Source: Clostridiales bacterium
GTDB taxonomy: Bacteria; Bacillota; Clostridia; Oscillospirales; Oscillospiraceae
Direction: 5' to 3'
NCBI GenBank assembly: GCA_020861055.1
Contig: JAJBTD010000059.1
Span: 1-8,976, forward strand
Length of the DNA stretch: 8,976 nt
Positions within the stretch are counted from its first letter, which is position 1, and the number at the start of each line of letters is the position of its first letter. Shown here in pieces: positions 1-4,620 of the stretch. Position numbers and translations under genes: made by a program. The notes under the pieces were generated by a model, which was given only the letters and a program-made list of their open reading frames with translations, made no database searches and was not told where the DNA came from.

Positions 1-332
1 ATAAGCCGGAGATCACCTTCGACGTCTTTGAGCAGGTGGAGCTCACCGTGGTCAAGGTGAAGGAATGCGACCATGTGAAAAAGTCCAAAAAGCTCCTCCG
101 CTTCCAGCTGGACGACGGCACCCCGGAGGGGCGGCAGATCCTCTCCGGCATCGCCGCCTGGTACGAGCCGGAGGCGCTGGTGGGCAAGACCCTGGTGGCC
201 GTGACCAACCTGGCCCCCCGGAAGATGATGGGTCTGGAGTCCAACGGGATGCTGCTCTCTGCGGAGAGCGGAGACAGCTTTACTCTGGTGATGCTGGACG
301 ACGGCATTCCCGCCGGGGCGAAGCTCTGCTGA
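1..332 (+). CDS. metG: Methionyl-tRNA synthetase, C-terminal tRNA-binding domain (5' end outside window)
   Basis: The reading frame is open from the first bases of the window and ends at TGA 330-332, so only about the last 109 residues are present. They form an EMAPII/Trbp111-type OB-fold tRNA-binding domain. It starts with KPEITFDVFEQVEL, continues with VKKSKKLLRFQLDDG and QILSGIAAWYEPEALVGK, and ends with NLAPRKMMGLESNGMLLSA. This is the classic C-terminal module of bacterial MetRS, which increases affinity for tRNA and mediates dimerisation; the enzyme charges tRNA-Met in the cytoplasm. An internal GTG at 36 is not a convincing start, because the conserved ITFD segment lies upstream in the same frame. 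A stand-alone Trbp111/CsaA-like protein is possible, since the catalytic domain cannot be seen. The lead-in KPEITFD and the terminator directly after the gene favour metG. Confidence 0.88.
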   Translation, partial: KPEITFDVFEQVELTVVKVKECDHVKKSKKLLRFQLDDGTPEGRQILSGIAAWYEPEALVGKTLVAVTNLAPRKMMGLESNGMLLSAESGDSFTLVMLDDGIPAGAKLC

Positions 333-338
333 GTGCGC

Positions 339-375
339 AAAGGGCGGACAGAGGATAGCCTGTCCGCCCTTTTTC
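339..375 (+). terminator. Intrinsic terminator after metG
   Basis: A perfect 11-bp GC-rich stem (341-351 pairing with 360-370, arms AGGGCGGACAG and CTGTCCGCCCT) encloses an 8-base loop. A run of T follows at 370-374, and two A residues at 339-340 can extend the stem against it. It lies 8 bases past the metG stop, a standard Rho-independent terminator. Confidence 0.93.
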
Positions 376-434
376 TGCCCTGGGGCGGGGCGGCGCACAT
401 TTATCACATATCACAAAAACAGACTGCAAACAGT

Positions 435-452
435 GTGTGAAATTTTTATCAA
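435..452. promoter_or_regulatory. Possible second, weaker Rex-like site upstream of the -35 box
   Basis: The bases GTGTGAA-ATTT-TTATCAA match 11 of 14 positions of the alternative Rex consensus TTGTGAA-N4-TTCACAA. The site ends 17 bp before the -35 element. A further half-site TCACAA sits at 411-416, within a direct repeat of TATCACA (403-409 and 410-416). The region is AT-rich, so chance matches are more likely than for the 502-519 site. Confidence 0.3.
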
Positions 453-468
453 ATCTTTTCGTTCCCTA

Positions 469-497
469 TTGCACTTTCCAGCGGAGGGGACTATAAT
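469..497 (+). promoter_or_regulatory. SigA-type promoter of thlA
   Basis: The -35 element TTGCAC (469-474) and a perfect -10 TATAAT (492-497) are separated by 17 bp, the optimal spacing for the housekeeping sigma factor. The expected transcription start is near base 504, giving a leader of about 60 bases before the thlA ATG. The surrounding 400-520 region is clearly more AT-rich than the genes on either side. Confidence 0.88.
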
Positions 498-501
498 CGT
501 A

Positions 502-519
502 TCGTTAAAGAATAAACAA
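502..519. promoter_or_regulatory. Probable Rex operator over the thlA transcription start
   Basis: The 18 bases read TCGTTAA-AGAA-TAAACAA. Compared with the clostridial Rex consensus TTGTTAA-N4-TTAACAA, 12 of 14 defined positions match, with one mismatch per half-site. The site begins 5 bp after the -10 box and covers the predicted start of transcription, the right place for a repressor. Rex is known to repress fermentation genes, including thiolase genes in several clostridia, and to leave DNA when NADH is high. That this site binds Rex here is inference; rex itself is not in the window. Confidence 0.7.
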
Positions 520-550
520 TCTTCCATCCGCCAAACTATGAATGAAACAC

Positions 551-556
551 GGAGGT
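551..556 (+). promoter_or_regulatory. Ribosome binding site that fixes the thlA start
   Basis: GGAGGT lies 8 bases before the ATG at 565. In-frame upstream starts at 433 and 538 have no Shine-Dalgarno sequence. The 433 start also lies upstream of the promoter, so the protein begins MKDIYVV. Confidence 0.92.
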
Positions 557-564
557 CATCAGTT

Positions 565-1821
565 ATGAAGGATATCTATGTGGTCAACTGCTGCCGGACT
601 GCCATCGGCAAGTTCCAGGGCTCTCTGTCCAACGTCAAGCCCGCCGACATGGGCGCGATCGTGGTGAAGGAGGCCCTGAAGCGGGCCAACGTCGCCCCGG
701 AGAACGTGGACGAGGTCATGTTCGGCTGCATCCTCACCGCCGCCCAGGGCCAGAACGTGGCCCGTCAGGTCTCTCTCAAGGCCGGTATCCCCATGTCCGT
801 TCCCGCCTACACCGTGGGCATGGTCTGCGGCTCCGGCATGAAAAGCGTCATCGAGGGCGCGCGGGCCATCAGCGCCGGGGATGCCGATATTATCGTAGCC
901 GGCGGCACTGAGAATATGACCATGGCTCCCTACGCCGTCCCCACCGCCCGCGGCGGCGCCCGGATGTTCAATACTACCATGGTGGATACCATGGTCAACG
1001 ACGGCCTGTGGGACGTGTTCAACAACTACCATATGGGCTCCACCGCTGAGAACATCTGCGACATCTGGGGCATCACCCGCCAGGAGCTGGACGAGTTCGC
1101 CGCCTCCTCTCAGCAGAAGTGCGAGGCCGCCCAGAAGGCCGGCCGCTTTGAGGATGAGATCGTCCCTGTCCCCGTCAAGGTCAAGCGCCAGGTGGTGGAG
1201 TTCAAGGTGGACGAGTTCCCCCGCGCCGGCGTCACCGCCGAGGGCCTGACCAAGCTGAAGCCCTGCTTCCCCACCACCGCCGACGGCTCCGCCGACAAGG
1301 TCACCATGACCTTTGAGACGGACGGCATCCGGGAGGTGGAGTCTGACGGGACCGGCCGGGTCACCGCCGCCAACGCTTCCGGCATCAACGACGGCGCTGC
1401 CGCCATCGTGCTGGCCTCCGGCGAGGCTGTGGAGACGTACGGCCTCAAGCCCATGGCCAAGCTGATCTCCTACGGTCAGGGGGGCGTGGATCCCAAGATC
1501 ATGGGCGTCGGCCCCGTTCCCGCCACCCGTCAGGCGCTGAAAAAGGCCAACCTGACCATCGACGACATGGACCTCATCGAGGCCAACGAGGCCTTCGCCG
1601 CCCAGTCCGTGGCCGTGGCCAGGGAGCTGCACTTTGACATGAGCAAGGTCAACGTCAACGGCGGCGCCATCGCCCTGGGCCATCCCGTGGGCGCCTCCGG
1701 CGCACGGATCATCGTCACTCTGCTCCACGAGATGCAGAAGCGCCCCGAGGCCCACAAGGGTCTGGCCACCCTCTGCATCGGCGGCGGCATGGGCGTCGCC
1801 ACCATCTTCGAGAAGTGCTGA
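565..1821 (+). CDS. thlA: Acetyl-CoA C-acetyltransferase (thiolase)
   Basis: This cytoplasmic thiolase condenses two acetyl-CoA to acetoacetyl-CoA and CoA, the first step of butyrate/butanol-type fermentation. The 418-residue protein has all the family marks: nucleophile Cys88 in VCGSG, NEAF at 341-344, GHPVGASG with catalytic His373, and Cys404 in CIGGG. The close match through NVNGGAIALGHP and KGLATLCIGGGMG points to the biosynthetic ThlA/AtoB group rather than FadA. The usual length is about 392 residues. The excess lies mostly at about 235-262, between KLKPCF and GRVTAANASGINDGAAA, where clostridial ThlA has only a few residues. The gene stands alone, with its own promoter, a Rex-like site and an inverted repeat after it; no crt, hbd or bcd gene is nearby. 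A related 3-ketoacyl-CoA substrate cannot be fully excluded. Confidence 0.95.
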   Translation: MKDIYVVNCCRTAIGKFQGSLSNVKPADMGAIVVKEALKRANVAPENVDEVMFGCILTAAQGQNVARQVSLKAGIPMSVPAYTVGMVCGSGMKSVIEGARAISAGDADIIVAGGTENMTMAPYAVPTARGGARMFNTTMVDTMVNDGLWDVFNNYHMGSTAENICDIWGITRQELDEFAASSQQKCEAAQKAGRFEDEIVPVPVKVKRQVVEFKVDEFPRAGVTAEGLTKLKPCFPTTADGSADKVTMTFETDGIREVESDGTGRVTAANASGINDGAAAIVLASGEAVETYGLKPMAKLISYGQGGVDPKIMGVGPVPATRQALKKANLTIDDMDLIEANEAFAAQSVAVARELHFDMSKVNVNGGAIALGHPVGASGARIIVTLLHEMQKRPEAHKGLATLCIGGGMGVATIFEKC

Positions 1822-1850
1822 GCGCAGCGCGCCAAACCGATCATATCATA

Positions 1851-1892
1851 TAAGAGGGCCTGGGGCAGAACGGTCTGCCCCAGGCCCTCTTA
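1851..1892. terminator. Perfect 19-bp inverted repeat between convergent thlA and comM, probable bidirectional terminator
   Basis: Bases 1851-1869 are exactly complementary to 1874-1892, with a four-base loop ACGG. The repeat lies 29 bases after the thlA stop and 35 bases from the comM stop on the other strand, so it can serve both genes. There is no real T run on the plus strand (TTAGACTGTCT follows). On the minus strand the exit sequence is only moderately T-rich. Termination therefore rests on the strength of the hairpin; it may also protect mRNA 3' ends. Confidence 0.75.
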
Positions 1893-1927
1893 GACTGTCT
1901 ATACCAGTGAGGGAGCAGCTCCCCCCG

Positions 1928-3442
1928 TCATTTGAAATATTTGCTCGTCCGGTAGCCGATGGCCTCCGCCAGATGGAGGGCGGAGATCTGCTCCGCCCCC
2001 TCCAGGTCGGCCACCGTCCGGGCCACCCGGAGGATGCGGTCATAGCTCCGGGCAGTCAGCCCCAGCCGCTCAAACGCCTGGCGGAGCAAGGTGTTCCCCG
2101 CCTCGTCCAGCGCGCAGTACCGGGACAGCTCCGGCTGGCCCATGTGGGCGTTGCAATCCACCCCGGTTCCCTGGTAGCGCTGCCGCTGCCGCTCTCTGGC
2201 CCGCTCCACCCGCTCCTTGATCTGGGCGGAGGACTCCCCCGGCTTCCGGTGGCTCAGCTCCTCATAGCTCAGGGCGGGCACGTCCACCTGGAGGTCGATC
2301 CGGTCCAGCAGCGGCCCGGAAACCCGGGAGCGATACCGCTCCACCTCCCGCTGGGTGCAGCGGCACCGCCCGTCGTCGAAGCCGTACCAGCCGCATTTAC
2401 AGGGATTCATGGCGCAGACCAGCATGAACTGGCTGGGGTAGACCACCGTTCCCGATACGCGGGAGATCTGCACCTTTCCGTCCTCCAGGGGCTGACGGAG
2501 CACCTCCAGGGCGTCCCGGTTGAATTCCGGCAGCTCGTCCAGAAACAGCACCCCGTGGTGGGCCAGAGAGACCTCTCCCGGCCGGAGCAGTGACCCGCCC
2601 CCCGCCAGAGCGGGCGGGGAGACGGTGTGGTGGGGAGAGCGGAAGGGGCGCTGGGTGGCCATGGGGTGCTCCGCGTCCAGCTGTCCCGCCACGCTCATCA
2701 GCTCCGTGACCTCCAGCGCCTCCTCCTGGGTCATATCCGGCAGGATGGAGGGGATGCGCTTGGCCAGCATACTTTTCCCTGAGCCGGGAGGGCCCACCAT
2801 GAGCAGGTGATGTCCTCCGGCGGCGGCTATCTCCGCCGCCCGCTTCACTTGGGCCTGGCCCTTGATGTCGGCAAAGTCAGGCACCGGCTCCGCACTGGGC
2901 TTTGGCGTCCAGGGGATGGCGGGGGCGATCTCCGAGCGCCCGCAGAGGTGGTCTGCCAGCGTCTCCAGCCGGTCCACCGGATAAACCGTCAGCCCTTCGG
3001 CCAACGTAGCCTCCGGGGCGTTGTCCCTGGGGACAAAGAGCCGCTGAATGCCCGCCCGCCGGGCGGCCATTGCCATGGGCAGCACCCCCCGCACCGGGCG
3101 CAGCTCCCCGGAGAGGGAGACCTCTCCCAAAAAGGCGCAGTCCTCCAGAGAGGCGAAAATCTGTCCGCTGGCGGAGAGGATGCCCACCAGGATGGGAAGG
3201 TCGTACACTGTCCCTTCCTTCCGCCGGTCCGCCGGGGCCAGGTTGACGGTGATCCGCCCCACCGGGAAGGTGAAGTGGCAGTTTTTCACGGCGGCGCGGA
3301 CCCGGTCGCGGGACTCCCGCACGGCGGCGTCGGGCAGGCCCACTACCTCGAACGCCGGCAGACCCGGAGCCAGGTCGCACTCCACCCGTACCTCGTAGCC
3401 GGAGATCCCCTGGAGCGCCAGGGAGCGGACGCTGACGACCAT
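1928..3442 (-). CDS. comM: ComM/YifB family AAA+ ATPase (Mg-chelatase-like), DNA branch-migration helicase
   Basis: The 504-residue protein matches the usual ComM length of about 500. The N-terminal ChlI-type domain (about 1-170, Lon-protease-like fold) contains GLPDAAVRESRDRVRAA. The AAA+ core follows, with Walker A GPPGSGKS (217-224), FRSPHHTVS, Walker B VLFLDE (298-303), sensor-1 in AMNPC (Asn346), and SGPLLDRIDL (375-384). The cysteine pairs NPCKC and CRC (348, 350, 360, 362) are typical of the family. A Mg-chelatase C-terminal helical domain ends the protein. In Vibrio and Haemophilus, ComM is a hexameric helicase that extends heteroduplex during natural transformation; older annotation as magnesium chelatase subunit is misleading. 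The ATG at 3442 is preferred over GTG 3451, because the Shine-Dalgarno sequence overlaps that GTG. The gene follows the HD hydrolase by 15 bases and is almost certainly cotranscribed with it. Confidence 0.95.
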   Translation of the reverse strand: MVVSVRSLALQGISGYEVRVECDLAPGLPAFEVVGLPDAAVRESRDRVRAAVKNCHFTFPVGRITVNLAPADRRKEGTVYDLPILVGILSASGQIFASLEDCAFLGEVSLSGELRPVRGVLPMAMAARRAGIQRLFVPRDNAPEATLAEGLTVYPVDRLETLADHLCGRSEIAPAIPWTPKPSAEPVPDFADIKGQAQVKRAAEIAAAGGHHLLMVGPPGSGKSMLAKRIPSILPDMTQEEALEVTELMSVAGQLDAEHPMATQRPFRSPHHTVSPPALAGGGSLLRPGEVSLAHHGVLFLDELPEFNRDALEVLRQPLEDGKVQISRVSGTVVYPSQFMLVCAMNPCKCGWYGFDDGRCRCTQREVERYRSRVSGPLLDRIDLQVDVPALSYEELSHRKPGESSAQIKERVERARERQRQRYQGTGVDCNAHMGQPELSRYCALDEAGNTLLRQAFERLGLTARSYDRILRVARTVADLEGAEQISALHLAEAIGYRTSKYFK

Positions 3443-3448
3443 TGCACT

Positions 3449-3454
3449 CACCTC
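3449..3454 (-). promoter_or_regulatory. Ribosome binding site that fixes the comM start
   Basis: On the minus strand GAGGTG ends 6 bases before the ATG at 3442. It covers the alternative GTG codon (3451-3449), which has no ribosome binding site of its own, so the shorter 504-residue protein is the better call. Confidence 0.8.
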
Positions 3455-3457
3455 AAA

Positions 3458-4042
3458 TCAGACGTTGTCGTTTTCCAGAAAATAGGTGGCCTCCATATCC
3501 GCCACCGACAGGGCGAAGGCCAGGGGGTACATCTGGAACGCCTTGCCCACGCTCCCCTTGTCCTCGCTGCCGGAAAAGCCCATGTGGTAGCGGATGGCGA
3601 AGGCCTCCTCACGGGTGAGCCGGAGGTAGCCGTTGACCACATAGACGCTCTTTTCCCCGTGGCCGTAGGGCATGGGGTCGTCGAACTGGTAGGAGGGCAC
3701 CTGGGTCCACTTGCCGTCCTCCCCCTTCACGTTGCGGAAGGTCTTTTTGTAGCAGCCTGCCTTGCAGACGTCGTGGAGCAGGGCCACCAGGGCCACCGTC
3801 TCCTCGGAGTATTCCAGGCCGTACAGCTCGTTCACCCGCTCTCTGGCCAGATAGTCCACCAGACAGTGGTAGACGTTCAGGCTGTGCTCGCACAGCCCGC
3901 CCTCGTAGGCCCCGTGATACCGGGCGGAGGCGGGGGCCGTGAAGAAATCGCTCTTGTTGGTGAGATAGTCCAGCAGGGCGTCGGCCCCCTTTCGGGTGAT
4001 CTTCTCCCGGTAGATTTCGATAAATTCCTCTTGACAGGACAT
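3458..4042 (-). CDS. HD-domain hydrolase, substrate unknown
   Basis: The 194-residue soluble protein has an HD metal-dependent phosphohydrolase core: GGLCEHS with His53, LLHDVCK with His90-Asp91, GHGEKS with His128, His153 in RYHMG, and Asp182 near the end in SVADMEATY. The N-terminus carries FFTAPASARYHGAYEGG, a motif I recognise from a family common in Clostridia and also in their phages, usually annotated only as hydrolase. HD enzymes of this size act on nucleotides or short nucleic acids, and some resemble the HD part of YhaM-type 3'-5' exonucleases; the actual substrate is unknown. The ATG at 4042 has GGGAG about 8 bases upstream. A longer frame to 4120 would run through the promoter and lacks a ribosome binding site. 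It is the first gene of a two-gene operon with comM, which suggests, but does not show, a DNA-related role. Confidence 0.85.
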   Translation of the reverse strand: MSCQEEFIEIYREKITRKGADALLDYLTNKSDFFTAPASARYHGAYEGGLCEHSLNVYHCLVDYLARERVNELYGLEYSEETVALVALLHDVCKAGCYKKTFRNVKGEDGKWTQVPSYQFDDPMPYGHGEKSVYVVNGYLRLTREEAFAIRYHMGFSGSEDKGSVGKAFQMYPLAFALSVADMEATYFLENDNV

Positions 4043-4078
4043 TGAAAACGCTCCCTTCCCTGGAGTGTAATATAAAAA

Positions 4079-4087
4079 ATTATAGCA
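4079..4087 (-). promoter_or_regulatory. Extended -10 promoter of the HD hydrolase-comM operon
   Basis: The minus strand reads TGC-TATAAT, a perfect -10 with the extended TGn element. The hexamer 17 bp upstream (TGGCGG) is a poor -35, as is common for extended -10 promoters. The predicted start near 4072 leaves a leader of about 30 bases before the ATG at 4042. Confidence 0.7.
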
Positions 4088-4157
4088 CACCTCGACCGTC
4101 TCCGCCACAGTTCCCGGCAATTTTCCACGGAAATCGGTTCCTTTGTTCCAAACGGTG

Positions 4158-4166
4158 TGATATAAT
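4158..4166 (+). promoter_or_regulatory. Extended -10 promoter of the zapA operon
   Basis: The plus strand reads TGA-TATAAT with no good -35 (TTCCTT at 4138-4143). It is the counterpart of the minus-strand promoter, the two -10 boxes being about 75 bp apart. The predicted start is near 4173, giving a leader of about 64 bases. That leader contains a small hairpin (GGCC 4193-4196 with 4201-4204, loop CTTC) and no T run. I see no recognisable riboswitch in the 4043-4236 intergenic region. Confidence 0.68.
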
Positions 4167-4236
4167 GGGAAAAGATATGGACATAGGGACGAGGCCCTTC
4201 GGCCCCGACCGTTCTCTGCGCTCCGGGAGGTGCCTT

Positions 4237-4584
4237 ATGAAAGAGAAAATAACCGTCAATATTGCAGGCTCCGCCTACACCCTGGTCACCACCGACGACC
4301 CCGCCCATGTGGAGCAGGTGGCCGCTCAGGTGGACCAGATGATGACCTCCGTCATCCAGCAGACCAGAGTCTCCGCCCTGGACGCCGCCGTTTTAACGGC
4401 GATCAATGCGGTGGATTCCGCCGTCCGGGAGCAGCAGACCAGCCAGACCCTCCGGGAGCAGATGAAGGACAACCTGGAGGAAAACCGCAAGCTCCGTCAG
4501 GAGCTGGCCGACGCCCGCCGGGAGCTGACCCGGCTGAAAAAGAACGCCAGAAACGCCGGTGGGAACGGAAGCGAGTCGCGCTGA
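4237..4584 (+). CDS. zapA: Cell division protein ZapA
   Basis: This 115-residue protein opens with KEKITVNIAGSAYTLVTTDDPAHVEQVAAQVDQMM, the typical ZapA N-terminal globular domain. A long charged helix follows (about 65-105) that can form the antiparallel coiled coil seen in ZapA tetramers. ZapA binds FtsZ in the cytoplasm and bundles its filaments, helping Z-ring assembly. The ATG at 4237 has a strong GGGAGGTG (4225-4232) before it. A longer in-frame extension reaching back to 4042 overlaps the promoter and is not real. It is the first gene of the plus-strand run, followed 36 bases later by the U32 gene, a neighbour order I know from other Clostridia. The basic, Gly/Asn-rich tail (RNAGGNGSESR) is probably disordered. 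Confidence 0.92.
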   Translation: MKEKITVNIAGSAYTLVTTDDPAHVEQVAAQVDQMMTSVIQQTRVSALDAAVLTAINAVDSAVREQQTSQTLREQMKDNLEENRKLRQELADARRELTRLKKNARNAGGNGSESR

Positions 4585-4620
4585 GCCCCACCGGAAAAGA
4601 ACCACAAGAGGGGAACGGAA

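Noticed and set aside
433..564. N-terminal extension of the thiolase to the ATG at 433 (or 538)
   Set aside because: The extension covers the promoter and Rex-like site, is not thiolase-like, and neither start has a ribosome binding site. ATG 565 has GGAGGT at ideal spacing.
559..1755. 398-codon open frame on the minus strand opposite thlA
   Set aside because: It mirrors the strong third-position G/C bias of thlA. Its translation is Gly/His/Leu/Val-rich low-complexity sequence with no family motif, while the plus strand encodes a complete thiolase.
2807..4045. 412-codon plus-strand frame opposite comM and the HD gene
   Set aside because: It crosses the boundary between two well-supported minus-strand genes, and its product is Gly/His/Val-rich without motifs.
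4043..4120. N-terminal extension of the HD hydrolase to 4120
   Set aside because: It would be read through the minus-strand -10 box and lacks a ribosome binding site. The family sequence begins near MSCQEEFIEIY.
4561..4620. Exact 10-base repeat GGGAACGGAA at 4561-4570 and 4611-4620
   Set aside because: One copy is inside the zapA end and the other is part of the U32 ribosome binding region. It is short, there are only two copies, and there is no spacing pattern. Probably chance.
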